In this document: in pieces, positions 40,179 through 48,117 of the stretch
Numbering within the stretch: the first letter of the stretch is position 1
Layout of the letters: every line of letters starts with the position of its first letter
From: Paenibacillus sp. BIHB 4019
GTDB taxonomy: Bacteria; Bacillota; Bacilli; Paenibacillales; Paenibacillaceae
NCBI RefSeq assembly: GCF_002741035.1
Contig: NZ_CP016808.1
Coordinates: forward strand, 7,182,672 to 7,246,671
Reading direction: 5' to 3'
Length of the DNA stretch: 64,000 nt
Made by a program: the position numbers and the translations under genes
The notes under the pieces: model-generated
What the model was told of the DNA's origin: nothing
Databases searched by the model: none
What the model saw: the letters and a program-made list of their open reading frames with translations, nothing else

Positions 40179-40494
40179 AGCAGAAACGCATTCGGATGGC
40201 TTCAAGCGCTAAACGCTTGTTGTTACTATCTAAGTAGTCCATGTCCGATAGATTGACTTTGTTACTATCGCTATACAGGTGCAGCGCAAGGTCGAGCATG
40301 AATTTTTCTGATTCCGACCATGGTTTGGACAAGGTTTTCAAAGCAGCCGTTTTGATGATTCCTTCAGGAATATTGAAATATTTCGCTGTGAAGTACATAC
40401 GCAACTTATCATTCTGGCTAAACAGGTGCAGCGTGCCTTTCCAATGACGATCCTGCATAAGATGTGCTGGAATCGTTGTCGCTTGGTTTGTCAT
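40177..40494 (-). CDS. hypothetical phage protein, 105 aa
   Basis: GGAGCTGTATC before the ATG. Mostly helical, with the central segment LRMYFTAKYFNIPEGIIKTAALKTLSKPWSESEKFM and an Asn/Asp-rich end. I know no family. It is the third gene of the early operon, after cro and the DUF771 gene. The predicted fold has a putative HTH-like helical pair, not certain. Confidence 0.75.
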   Translation of the reverse strand: MTNQATTIPAHLMQDRHWKGTLHLFSQNDKLRMYFTAKYFNIPEGIIKTAALKTLSKPWSESEKFMLDLALHLYSDSNKVNLSDMDYLDSNNKRLALEAIRMRFC

Positions 40495-40504
40495 GATACA
40501 GCTC

Positions 40505-40837
40505 CTATGCTATTTGGTTTTTAAATATCTGGTCGAAACGTCGATCCAAGAACTCGGCCATCTTGCCAGCCTGGAAGCTCCAAAGCTGCCCTTTTGATTT
40601 GGGGTAAAACACAAACCCGCCAAACTCGACGTCTAATATCTTCCTGAATCGCGAAGGATAAAGAATATTCTCTTTAATCCACTCGCTCTTACGGTTAATG
40701 CGTTTTTCGACGTCTTGCATGTTCCAATAAACACCTGCAAGATCAGATCGTTTCAACTGCTCAAGCTCAATCTTGCTGATCAATACCGAATCGGCTGGAA
40801 TCGGTATTGTCAGCTGAACACTTAGTTGCTGTTCCAT
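40505..40837 (-). CDS. DUF771-domain protein
   Basis: 110 residues, GGAGGATG before the ATG. The segment GVYWNMQDVEKRINRKSEWIKENILYPSRF and FVFYPKSKGQLWSFQA matches the well-known DUF771 pattern of Firmicute phages (winged-helix/MerR-like). It is usually in the early operon just downstream of cro; it could be an excisionase-like or regulatory protein. Confidence 0.88.
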   Translation of the reverse strand: MEQQLSVQLTIPIPADSVLISKIELEQLKRSDLAGVYWNMQDVEKRINRKSEWIKENILYPSRFRKILDVEFGGFVFYPKSKGQLWSFQAGKMAEFLDRRFDQIFKNQIA

Positions 40838-40849
40838 GCCTTCATCCTC

Positions 40850-41089
40850 CTATGCACTATTTTCATTTGCCGATTCGTTTTCAGGAAACAATTCGTTTCT
40901 TTTTGGAGCAAAAAAAATATCATCTACTTTTTTTCTGTAAAAATCAGCAATTTTCTTTGCTAATTCTAAAGATGGGGTTCTAGCACCTCTTTCGATTGCT
41001 CCGAGCATTTGAGTGGTTATCCCGACACTTTTAGCAATCTCATTGCGTGATCTTTTACCTCGTAATTCAATTAATTTTCTTCTTACCAT
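40850..41089 (-). CDS. Cro-like XRE repressor
   Basis: 79 residues. HTH at about 15-45 (NEIAKSVGITTQMLGAIERGARTPSLELAKKIADFY). It is divergent from cI and is the first gene of the early (lytic) operon, so it is in the Cro position. The gene carries a perfect copy of the operator (40885-40899) near its own 3' end. The promoter is at 41135-41164. Confidence 0.88.
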   Translation of the reverse strand: MVRRKLIELRGKRSRNEIAKSVGITTQMLGAIERGARTPSLELAKKIADFYRKKVDDIFFAPKRNELFPENESANENSA

Positions 41090-41210
41090 ACCGTGTTCAC
41101 CACCTTAGGAAACAATTCGTTTCTTTGTAAAGCAAATATAACAGAAACAAAACGTTTCTGTCAATGCTTTTAGAAACTTATCGTGTCTATCGTTGGAAAC
41201 AATAAGTTTC
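40885..41210. repeat. five copies of the switch operator GAAAC-N5-GTTTC
   Basis: GAAACAATTCGTTTC at 40885-40899 (inside cro) and at 41109-41123; GAAACAAAACGTTTC 41144-41158; GAAACTTATCGTGTC 41173-41187 (one mismatch); GAAACAATAAGTTTC 41196-41210. Three of them overlap the divergent promoters. Likely bound by CI and Cro. Confidence 0.85.
41135..41164 (-). promoter_or_regulatory. early (cro) promoter
   Basis: Minus strand perfect -35 TTGACA (41164-41159), 18-nt spacer, -10 TATATT (41140-41135). The operator 41144-41158 fills the spacer, and the operator 41109-41123 lies just downstream; CI binding would block the lytic operon. Confidence 0.8.
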
Positions 41211-41221
41211 ATGGATATAAT
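41193..41221 (+). promoter_or_regulatory. cI promoter
   Basis: TTGGAA (41193-41198), 17-nt spacer, TATAAT (41216-41221), 21 bp before the cI start codon. The operator 41196-41210 covers the -35 and the spacer, so cI is probably self-controlled. Confidence 0.75.
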
Positions 41222-41242
41222 GATTTTAAGGAGTGATAGTTT

Positions 41243-41578
41243 ATGCTTGGGGAAAGAATAGCAGCCTTGAGAAAAAAACGTGGACTAAGTCAGTATGAAT
41301 TGGCAGAGCGTTTAGGGTTTTCTCGTGGAAAACTAGCAAATTATGAGCAAGGGACTCGTCAGCCAGACTATGACACACTAAATAAAATTGCTACTTTTTT
41401 TGAAGTAACGACTGATTTCTTGCTCGGTAGATCCGATGAAACTAACAAGCAAATCGTCCCTTATCAATTATTAGAGGAAACAAGTGAAATTGACGAAAAA
41501 CTAAGCGAAGCATTGAGAAATCTAACTGATGAACACAAGGACTTATTGCTAAGACTGATCCAAAATATTAAAGAATGA
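41243..41578 (+). CDS. CI-like phage repressor without peptidase domain
   Basis: 111 residues, AAGGAGTGA before the ATG. HTH: LSQYELAERLGFSRGKLANYEQGTRQPDYDTLNKIATFF (residues 16-54), then a short helical dimerisation tail ending RLIQNIKE. There is no S24/LexA-type autocleavage domain (which needs about 100 residues more). So RecA-driven self-cleavage is impossible; induction must use another way (see the SOS micro-gene). Divergent from cro and controlled by the GAAAC operators. Confidence 0.9.
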   Translation: MLGERIAALRKKRGLSQYELAERLGFSRGKLANYEQGTRQPDYDTLNKIATFFEVTTDFLLGRSDETNKQIVPYQLLEETSEIDEKLSEALRNLTDEHKDLLLRLIQNIKE

Positions 41579-41693
41579 TGATTTCTTTTATCAACAATCG
41601 TACTTTATTGAACTCTGGTATATCCGGCATAATTGCCATTAAAGATTCAAGTTCTTTGATTGTAGCTGTTTTAATGAAGTCTTCAATTCCCAT
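41568..41693 (-). CDS. SOS-box-controlled micro-protein, 41 aa, antisense to cI 3' end
   Basis: ATG 41693 with AGGTGA six bases upstream. 41 codons starting MGIEDFIKTAT and ending LLIKEIIIL: two amphipathic helices, no membrane segment. It overlaps the last 11 bp of cI on the opposite strand and has its own promoter with a LexA box (41719-41748). Transcription would run on into cI as antisense. Size, SOS control and position beside a non-cleavable repressor suggest an antirepressor; this is inference. Confidence 0.7.
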   Translation of the reverse strand: MGIEDFIKTATIKELESLMAIMPDIPEFNKVRLLIKEIIIL

Positions 41694-41718
41694 TGCTGAT
41701 CACCTACCGTTTTTTATC

Positions 41719-41748
41719 AGTATAAACCGAACAAATGTTCCTGCACAA
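41719..41748 (-). promoter_or_regulatory. LexA-controlled promoter (SOS box inside promoter)
   Basis: Minus strand TTGTGC (41748-41743), 18-nt spacer, TATACT (41724-41719). The spacer contains CGAACAAATGTTCC (41728-41741), which fits the Gram-positive LexA/DinR consensus CGAACRNRYGTTYC at every position. A LexA dimer there would block RNA polymerase. Confidence 0.85.
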
Positions 41749-41785
41749 TAAGTATTTTAAATATCACATTTCGTAAGGAGGTATT

Positions 41786-41998
41786 ATGGCTCTCCCTAGG
41801 ATCGGGAGCAGCCGCTTATTAGAGCATTTGACTCGTGTCGGATTGTCTCAAACTGATTTTGCTCGCAGATTAAAAGTGTCGGATTCATTTGTCTCCAGAA
41901 TCATTAATGGAGAGCGTCACTTCAATCTTGAGAGAGCGAAACAGGCCTCTTGCATACTAGGGTGCGAAGTCGATGAATTAAACCATTGGGTGTACTAA
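41786..41998 (+). CDS. small XRE helix-turn-helix protein
   Basis: 70 residues with AAGGAGGT before the ATG. HTH: LSQTDFARRLKVSDSFVSRIINGERHFNLERAKQ. It lies upstream of the LexA-box promoter on the other strand. No C-terminal domain. It may modulate the switch or be a second immunity regulator. A weak hairpin (TAGGCG/CGCCTA near 42018) follows it. Confidence 0.88.
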   Translation: MALPRIGSSRLLEHLTRVGLSQTDFARRLKVSDSFVSRIINGERHFNLERAKQASCILGCEVDELNHWVY

Positions 41999-42136
41999 TA
42001 GGTCGGCTGTTGACGCTTAGGCGTCTCCCGCCTAGAAATTTTGACGTATGAGTCAAAACCAATTCATGATTCATCGTCCTTCTCATTATTCTAACATTTT
42101 ATGTCGCATTACGCTGTCGTTTTATGACACAAAAAA

Positions 42137-42165
42137 CAAACCAAATTTGTAACACATTTGGTTTG
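42137..42165 (-). terminator. terminator after the LytTR gene
   Basis: Stem CAAACCAAAT/ATTTGGTTTG (10 bp, 9-nt loop) followed on the minus strand by six T, 17 bp past the stop at 42182. Confidence 0.8.
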
Positions 42166-42181
42166 AAACTGGTTTTATTGT

Positions 42182-42454
42182 CTATTCGTGTCGAATTACT
42201 TCCTCCAATCGTCGAATATGTCTTCGTGGAATATAACAAATTTGATCTGAATTTTTAAAATATATTACGTTTCCCTCTATCTCTCGTATGCATTCTTTCT
42301 GAATTAACTTACTTTGATCTATTTTAACGAATCCTAACGGCTCCAGTAATATTTCTAATTGCTCCATGATTGTTCCGCTCAATTCTTCATTTTGAGTAGT
42401 CTTCATTACTATCTTTCTGTTCTCAATCCTCACAATCATAATTTCATTTTCCAT
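42182..42454 (-). CDS. LytTR-type DNA-binding regulator
   Basis: 90 residues from ATG 42454 (AAGAGGTGA upstream; the longer frame lies over another gene). It is a bare LytTR domain: KTTQNEELSGTIMEQLEILLEPLGFVKIDQSKLI... then IREIEGNVIYFKNSDQICYIPRRHIRRLEEVI. Single LytTR proteins pair with membrane inhibitors or act alone. It is divergent from the TPR membrane protein gene and so may control it. A lysogeny-module gene that is not needed for lytic growth. Confidence 0.85.
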   Translation of the reverse strand: MENEIMIVRIENRKIVMKTTQNEELSGTIMEQLEILLEPLGFVKIDQSKLIQKECIREIEGNVIYFKNSDQICYIPRRHIRRLEEVIRHE

Positions 42455-42545
42455 GACAATCACCTCTTCGATGTATGTAGGTAGATTGTAACAACATGCG
42501 AATAACTCGGCATCAAACAATAATTTACAAAGGACTGATGCAAAG

Positions 42546-43211
42546 GTGAATGTCGAAAAGAAAACTAATAACAAAAAGCAAAAACGGCTTATTCGTATCA
42601 TATTAGCAGCTGCGATACCTTGCCTGTTTATTTTGAGTGCATTAACATCCTCTTATTCTGATTATTCAAAAGCTCATTCTCTATTAGAAAGTAAGAATTA
42701 CAAAGAAGCTATCGTACAATTTGAAAACCTAGGGGATTATAAAGACAGCGTTCAAATGGCGGCTGAAGCAAATTATCTATTGGGAACCCAACAGCTTAAT
42801 TCAAAACTCTATAAAGATGCAGCATTAACATTTAAAAAAATCAAAGATTACAGAGATAGTGCAAGAATGAGTAAAGAGTCAACTTATATTTATGCGTTGG
42901 GCCTGAAATCTTCCAAAAACTATTCTGAATCGCTAAATGAATTTTTGAGTATTAGAGATTACAAAGATTCTGAAGCGCAAATAAAAGAAGTTACAAATTT
43001 GAAAGAATATTACGAAGACAGTTATCAAAGGCCTGAAATTAAATCACCTTCGGTCGGAATGACAAAACAAGAGGTTTTAGATTCTACTTGGGGAAAGCCA
43101 ATCGATATTAATAAAACTACGACAAAATATGGAGTAAGTGAGCAATGGGTATACAAAAACTATAAATACATTTATTTTGAGGATGGCATCGTGACAACAA
43201 TTCAAAACTAA
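42546..43211 (+). CDS. membrane-anchored TPR-like protein with BamE-like C-terminus
   Basis: 221 residues from GTG 42546. Basic N-terminus, one transmembrane segment (about 15-37, RIILAAAIPCLFILSALTSS), then three imperfect repeats with 'YKDS/YRDS' ends (about residues 45-150; LLESKNYKEAIVQFENLGDYKDS and similar). The C-terminus (170-221) has GMTKQEVLDSTWGKP and EQWVYKNYKYIYFEDGIV, as in SmpA/BamE-like small lipoproteins. Probably extracytoplasmic. A lysogeny-region gene, 12 bp upstream of the integrase. Confidence 0.8.
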   Translation: MNVEKKTNNKKQKRLIRIILAAAIPCLFILSALTSSYSDYSKAHSLLESKNYKEAIVQFENLGDYKDSVQMAAEANYLLGTQQLNSKLYKDAALTFKKIKDYRDSARMSKESTYIYALGLKSSKNYSESLNEFLSIRDYKDSEAQIKEVTNLKEYYEDSYQRPEIKSPSVGMTKQEVLDSTWGKPIDINKTTTKYGVSEQWVYKNYKYIYFEDGIVTTIQN

Positions 43212-43223
43212 TGGAGTGAACAT

Positions 43224-44330
43224 ATGGCAAGCTACGTGAAGCGCGGCAAGACATGGCAATATACAATTAGCCGCATGATCAACGGTAAGCCCGATCCGAT
43301 ACGGAAGGGCGGATTTGCGACAAAAAAGGAAGCTCAGGTTGTCGCAGGTGAAATTGAAGAGAAACTACGAAAAGGCATCCAGCCACACTTGCGCATGGAA
43401 CCATTTGATGAATATTATGAGACGTGGGTACGGGTTTTCAAACCTAATATTGCAAAGAATACACTTGAACGCTATTTAAACACTCACAAAACGCTTCAGG
43501 AGCACTTCGGAGGTGTTCCAATACAGGAGATAACCAAAAGGAGGTATCAGGAGTTTCTGAACGTCTACGGGGCTACCAGAACGCGAGAATCGGTTCGCAA
43601 GCTTAATACCCATATCAGAGCATGCGTCCGGAATGCGATTGACGAAGGAATAATTCAAGTGGACTTCACACGTGGAATTGCGTTAACTGGTTCAAAAGCC
43701 GGCAAAAAAGAAGAAGATAAGTACATTGATTATGAAGATGCTAAAAAATTGATAACGTATTTAAAAAATAACTTAGATACGTTGACAGATCACTTGATAT
43801 TACTCGGGTTATCTTCCGGATTTAGATTTGGCGAGTTGGTCGGATTAACGAAAAAGGACTTTTTGTTCGAATCATCGGAAATACAAATTAATAAAACGTG
43901 GGGCTACACTAAAAAAATGAAAAAAGGATTTGGTCCTACGAAAAATGCCAAGTCAGATCGGACGATAAATATAGATCCCGAAACAATGGGCATATTTCAA
44001 TCATTGTTGAACAGCATGCCTGAGAATCCGCCTGGTCTCATATTTTATAGCGCTAAATCAATGTACAAGTGTTTGAGCAATGGAGGCGCTAATAAAAGAT
44101 TGGATTTGCTCCTAAATCAACTAGGCATTAGCTCGATGAGCATGCACGGCTTAAGACATACACACGCAAGCATCCTACTGTACAAGAAAGTTTCGATATA
44201 TTATGTAAGCGAACGATTAGGTCATGCCGATATCGATACTACTATGAAATATTATGCTCATATAGTTAAGGAGCTGCGCGAAGAAGACCAAAAGAATACA
44301 ACGAAAATTTTCACCGATCTGCTAACTTAA
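43224..44330 (+). CDS. int: phage integrase (tyrosine recombinase)
   Basis: 368 residues. N-terminal arm-binding AP2-like domain (VKRGKTWQYTISRMINGKPD), SAM-like core-binding domain (about 65-165), and catalytic domain with Arg in SSGFRFGELVGL, HGLRHTHAS, GHADIDTT and Tyr in MKYYAHIV. It ends 78 bp before attR. It inserts the phage at the tRNA-Arg 3' end. Arm-type sites are suggested at 5061-5082 and 44336-44356. Confidence 0.96.
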   Translation: MASYVKRGKTWQYTISRMINGKPDPIRKGGFATKKEAQVVAGEIEEKLRKGIQPHLRMEPFDEYYETWVRVFKPNIAKNTLERYLNTHKTLQEHFGGVPIQEITKRRYQEFLNVYGATRTRESVRKLNTHIRACVRNAIDEGIIQVDFTRGIALTGSKAGKKEEDKYIDYEDAKKLITYLKNNLDTLTDHLILLGLSSGFRFGELVGLTKKDFLFESSEIQINKTWGYTKKMKKGFGPTKNAKSDRTINIDPETMGIFQSLLNSMPENPPGLIFYSAKSMYKCLSNGGANKRLDLLLNQLGISSMSMHGLRHTHASILLYKKVSIYYVSERLGHADIDTTMKYYAHIVKELREEDQKNTTKIFTDLLT

Positions 44331-44335
44331 GATCA

Positions 44336-44356
44336 TTTTACACACATTTTACACAT
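44336..44356 (+). repeat. candidate integrase arm-type sites near attR
   Basis: Two tandem TTTTACACA-like copies immediately after the int stop, matching those at 5061-5082 in sequence and orientation; they are 53-73 bp from the core. Confidence 0.5.
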
Positions 44357-44408
44357 ACAAATAAAAAAACCCTTATGTATCAAGGGATTTCCGGATGTTT
44401 ACAGCGTC

Positions 44409-44420
44409 CTCCTGGGACGT
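44409..44420 (+). other. attR: right prophage attachment core
   Basis: CTCCTGGGACGT, identical to 4916-4927. Beyond it begins host DNA. The sequence before it (GCGTC) is phage. Confidence 0.85.
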
Positions 44421-44516
44421 ACTTTAATTACATTTATTCCAATTAGATAAAGCAGCGAAAGCACATTATTTTTCGAAATTGTGAGCTTCCACTGCTTTTT
44501 TATTTTGTATTTTAAT

Positions 44517-44552
44517 AAAAGAGCGGCTCCTCATCTGAGGAGCCGCTCTTTT
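44517..44552. terminator. bidirectional terminator after the stalk-domain protease gene
   Basis: Perfect 16-bp stem AAAAGAGCGGCTCCTC with a 4-nt loop; A-run on the left, T-run on the right. 30 bp past the stop of the minus-strand protease gene and just beyond attR. Confidence 0.85.
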
Positions 44553-44582
44553 TTGTTATTACAACGTACTCTTATGAATACG

Positions 44583-46169
44583 TTAAATCCGGATGCTTTC
44601 TAGATCTTTATCCCCGTAAATATCTAATGAGTAATACATTCTCTTTTCTTTATAATCGAACATTCCGAATATAAAATTATGGAATACGCGGTACCCCGAT
44701 CCTTCTCTTTCAATGGATTCGGAAGGGTAAGCGCTAGGATAGGTTTTTGAATACGTATCGAGGTATAAACCGACAACTGCTTTTTCCACATTCAAGTTAT
44801 CGTGCAGCTCTTCCGCAATATAATACATCAGATCCGGTATAACCATATCATCCTTTTTTTGCATTTTCATCAAGCTGGAATAATCAGCAACATCCGTAAT
44901 GGCTCCACCAATTAATATGTTCTTGGTATCCTCAGAATACGAAACAAACCAAGTGAACTCAAGATCTAAACCATCCTGGGTCAAGTAGCTATACTCATCA
45001 TTCAGAAAATTTTCAATTTGCTTTGCCGTTGCAGATTGTGTACTTCCAGACGATGTTTCTCCTGGTGCTGCCGCAGTATAAGATTTAGATTGCTGAGGCT
45101 TCTTCAAAAATGTGCTTACATCCGTAGAAGGAATCGCTAAATTAATGGCCGCAGAACTTTCGACAAGCGCAGTTGTAATGCCCACTAGCTCGCCCCTCAA
45201 GTTAAATAAGGCTCCGCCGCTGCTGCCATGATCGATAGGCGTAGAAATTTGGATATAATTTTGGCCGTCGACCGTTCTGCTCTTCGTACTCACTACGCCG
45301 GAAGTGAGCGAGTTCGTAAAGCCTAGCGGCGATCCGATCGCCACGACCGATTCGCCCAATTTCAGCTTTGAGGAATCGCCGATTGTAACGGTGGGCAAGT
45401 TCAAATTAGACGAATCTATTTTGATCAAAGCCAGGTCTCTATCCTTATCAGCATTCAAAACAGTGCTGGATACATATTTTGCTTCATCACTTGTATAAAT
45501 GACCGCTTTATGAGCTCCTTCGATAACATGATAATTGGTTATAATTTCACCTTTTGCACCGACAATTACGCCGCTGCCGCTTGCGATTGCTTTATTATTT
45601 TGATCGACTACCTCAATATACACTACCCGGTCGGACAGCTCGCCTATTTGCTCAATCGTCATATCTTGCGTTTTCGCAGGATCGGTAGGGGTTGGGGTAG
45701 GTGCCGGCGTAGTGGTCGGAGCAGGCGTTTCCGTCGTTGGCGCCGTTGCATTGCCAGCATTCAAATATATTTTTTTGCTTTTCACTTCAATGCCATACCC
45801 TAACGTTTCACTTACAAAACGAAGCGGCACATACGTTACACCCGATATTGCCTTAGGTGCCACATTTAATTTAAAGGAAGCCCCATTTGAATAAGCTATC
45901 GGATTATTGATCGTTAAAATAATTTCTGTGCTATCTTTTTTGGCATTGATCGTTTTGGTTTTGCCATTGTAGCTAATCGTTGCCCCTAAAGCTTCAAATA
46001 AATTGCGGAAGGGCACTAGCGTCGTGCCTTCACTAACAAATGGAGAATTGCTGAATGTCAGCTCTGTACCATCCAAATATACTTTCCATTTCCCTTCTGC
46101 TGCATAACTTGTTGTAGCACTTGGAATAAATAACGAAATCATAAGGATAAAAAATACTATTTTCTTCAC
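44583..46169 (-). CDS. secreted S1C trypsin-like serine protease with stalk domain
   Basis: 528 residues from GTG 46169 (GAAGGG eight bases upstream), giving the signal peptide MKKIVFFILMISLF...; the ATG three codons earlier overlaps the ribosome site. Residues 28-140 are a copper-amine-oxidase-like stalk (two-lobed, with TLVPFRNLFEALG and YVPLRFVSETLG). A Thr/Pro linker (about 140-170) leads to the HtrA-like protease: His in ITNYHVIEG, Asp in DKDRDLALIKI, Ser in DHGSSGGALFN. There is no PDZ domain; the last 150 residues are an alpha/beta domain of unknown type. Surface quality control or processing is likely. Confidence 0.9.
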   Translation of the reverse strand: MKKIVFFILMISLFIPSATTSYAAEGKWKVYLDGTELTFSNSPFVSEGTTLVPFRNLFEALGATISYNGKTKTINAKKDSTEIILTINNPIAYSNGASFKLNVAPKAISGVTYVPLRFVSETLGYGIEVKSKKIYLNAGNATAPTTETPAPTTTPAPTPTPTDPAKTQDMTIEQIGELSDRVVYIEVVDQNNKAIASGSGVIVGAKGEIITNYHVIEGAHKAVIYTSDEAKYVSSTVLNADKDRDLALIKIDSSNLNLPTVTIGDSSKLKLGESVVAIGSPLGFTNSLTSGVVSTKSRTVDGQNYIQISTPIDHGSSGGALFNLRGELVGITTALVESSAAINLAIPSTDVSTFLKKPQQSKSYTAAAPGETSSGSTQSATAKQIENFLNDEYSYLTQDGLDLEFTWFVSYSEDTKNILIGGAITDVADYSSLMKMQKKDDMVIPDLMYYIAEELHDNLNVEKAVVGLYLDTYSKTYPSAYPSESIEREGSGYRVFHNFIFGMFDYKEKRMYYSLDIYGDKDLESIRI

Positions 46170-46306
46170 TTCAAACATCCCTTCAGTTTATATGCTTCCT
46201 GCTTATTGAAGTATATTACAACATTGCTATGTAAGTAAAAGATTAATTTTAAAATAAAAATATTTTTACGAAATTATAGCATTCATTATCCGCGTAGAAA
46301 AAGAAA

Positions 46307-46351
46307 AGACACCACTTCTTCCCCAATTAACAGGAGAAATGGCGTCTTTAA
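46307..46351 (-). terminator. imperfect terminator hairpin after the TraB/GumN gene
   Basis: AAAGAC-CCA-TTCTTCC paired with GGAGAA-TGG-GTCTTT with bulges, 35 bp past the stop at 46383. Flanked by AT-rich DNA (46200-46300) without genes. Confidence 0.5.
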
Positions 46352-46382
46352 TTCCTAATCATTCAATTATAGCAACGATTTA

Positions 46383-47642
46383 CTACTGTCTTTCAACGGT
46401 AAAACCATCTTTCTCAAGCATCGTCACGATACCGTCAGGGCCCAACATATGCAATACTCCTACTACTACAAAATAGGTCGATTTATCAGTGCCGTTCAAA
46501 AACCCTTTTACTTGATCCGTCATGCCTTTATTGCGGTCTTTAATCAAAGCATTGTAATATTCAGGCTCTTTGGCAACCTCTTCTGTCATTGAAACGAGGA
46601 CATCATCGCTGCCGCTTACCCACATATCCGTTAAAGCATCAATGCCTGTAGACTCCGAAGGTGCTTGCTGGCTTACTGCATCTAGAGCTTCAACCAGCTG
46701 CTTCTCCTGCAATGCATCCGAAAAACGATCAAACATGGACAACTGGCCTTCTGCTGTCTCAAGGGAAATGACAGGGACATTCGCTTTATTCGCTTTTTCT
46801 GTAAAATAAAGATCTATGCCATTGCTAGTCTCATAGCCAGTACCCTGCATTTGCAGCGCAGCAATAGTTTGCGTTACTGCCCAAGGCTTATAAGGATCAA
46901 ATGCATTTTCCGGCAATTTATTAGCCTTCAACAAGGCAACGATTTTCGCATATGTTTCAGCAGAGACATGATCCTTCAGCGTCGTGCCATCCGAGTAAGT
47001 ACCCAGTTTGTTTGCATAAGTTTGCAATGCAGTTGCATCCAGCTTAGTCAAGTCTACTTCTACTGCGAGATGCTGTGCGGTTTTGAATGCCTCTTCAATT
47101 TCCGGGCGAAGCGGATACATGCTGTCTTTTGCCACGTGAATCGAACCAAGCAAGTAAACCGTATTGCCGTTCTTTTCTACTTTCCACAGGAAGCCTTTGC
47201 TGCCTTCGGCATTGACCTTAACTGTGAACGTAATCGTGCGAAGCGCTTTGCTCCAGTCTACTTGATAGCCAACTGCCTCACCAATGAAACGCAGCGGAAT
47301 GTACGTTACATTTTTGATTGTTTTTGGAGCTACTTCAAGCTGTTTTTTCTCGCCGTTGACCGTAGCCGTTTTGTTGCCAATTTGCAGCGACAGGTCTACG
47401 CCCTCTTTGGTAGCGGTTACCGTTTGCGTGCTTTTGTTCCACACGACCTTCGCATCAAGCTCTTCCAATATCGGACGCATAGGCACGAGCGTGCTGCCCT
47501 TTTCAATAACAGGCTCGAAATTGTCAAATTTGACTTCGCTGCCATTAATAATGACGCTTATTGGCTTCTCAGCCGCATGTACAGGAGTAAACAGGGAAAA
47601 AGCTACAAATAATGACATGATTAAAGCACTAATTTTTTTCAT
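46383..47642 (-). CDS. TraB/GumN-family protein with N-terminal stalk domain
   Basis: 419 residues, AAGGAGTCC before the ATG. Signal peptide (cleavage after PVHA). Residues 27-145 form a copper-amine-oxidase-like stalk (STLVPMRPILEELDA, YIPLRFIGEAVGY). Residues 150-419 are a TraB/GumN (Tiki-like) domain: LLGSIHVAKDSMYPL, LETAEGQLSMF and VVGVLHMLG, the two GxxH/GxxHxxG metal-type motifs. Family members may be metalloproteases. Expected outside the membrane. Same N-terminal module as the protease gene next door, 214 bp away. Confidence 0.92.
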   Translation of the reverse strand: MKKISALIMSLFVAFSLFTPVHAAEKPISVIINGSEVKFDNFEPVIEKGSTLVPMRPILEELDAKVVWNKSTQTVTATKEGVDLSLQIGNKTATVNGEKKQLEVAPKTIKNVTYIPLRFIGEAVGYQVDWSKALRTITFTVKVNAEGSKGFLWKVEKNGNTVYLLGSIHVAKDSMYPLRPEIEEAFKTAQHLAVEVDLTKLDATALQTYANKLGTYSDGTTLKDHVSAETYAKIVALLKANKLPENAFDPYKPWAVTQTIAALQMQGTGYETSNGIDLYFTEKANKANVPVISLETAEGQLSMFDRFSDALQEKQLVEALDAVSQQAPSESTGIDALTDMWVSGSDDVLVSMTEEVAKEPEYYNALIKDRNKGMTDQVKGFLNGTDKSTYFVVVGVLHMLGPDGIVTMLEKDGFTVERQ

Positions 47643-47982
47643 TTGGACTCCTTATAAAATACGAATTAGTAGAGAAGAATGCTGCTTGCCCGTTGTAAAA
47701 GCCTAAAAGCCCCCCCTTTCACACTTTTATCATTCCATCCCTCTTGGTAAGTTTACCCTCTTCATCCACAGGTTTCAATACCCGCCGCCGCCGCTTTTGT
47801 CAATTAAATCCATATTTAAAGCCTATGGTTTTCTTGAAAATAAAAAGCGAATGCTTACCGCATTGTACACGCCTTAACCATTCGCTTTTTGGCGAATCCG
47901 TAAGGCGAAGCAGTAAAGCATTCGCTATCAGGTTATTAAAATGTTCGCATACAGCTTTTGGCTAGCTAACGTCAAAAATAGC
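47643..47982. other. 340-bp intergenic region
   Basis: No gene visible. Contains a strong terminator-like stem AAAAAGCGAATG (47842-47853)/CATTCGCTTTTT (47879-47890) usable from both sides, and a short GCCGCCGCCGC run near 47792. Confidence 0.6.
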
Positions 47983-48117
47983 TTATCTTTGATTGCCGCG
48001 ACGTTTGCCAGTCGGATTATTTTGCGCATCATGCTTAGGATTTTTATCAACGACCTGCTCGGCAAACTTTGGGTTTACGTCAAATTTCAAGCTTTTATCC
48101 TTAGGTGATTGACTCAT
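47983..48117 (-). CDS. small basic conserved protein, 44 aa
   Basis: ATG 48117 with GGAGGGGG upstream. 44 codons, starting MSQSPKDKSLKF and ending NNPTGKRRGNQR. Basic, Asn/Lys-rich, without a membrane helix. It overlaps the stop of the upstream gene by 17 bp, so the two are co-translated. It recalls small spore proteins in composition, but I see no SASP signature; unassigned. Confidence 0.65.
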   Translation of the reverse strand: MSQSPKDKSLKFDVNPKFAEQVVDKNPKHDAQNNPTGKRRGNQR

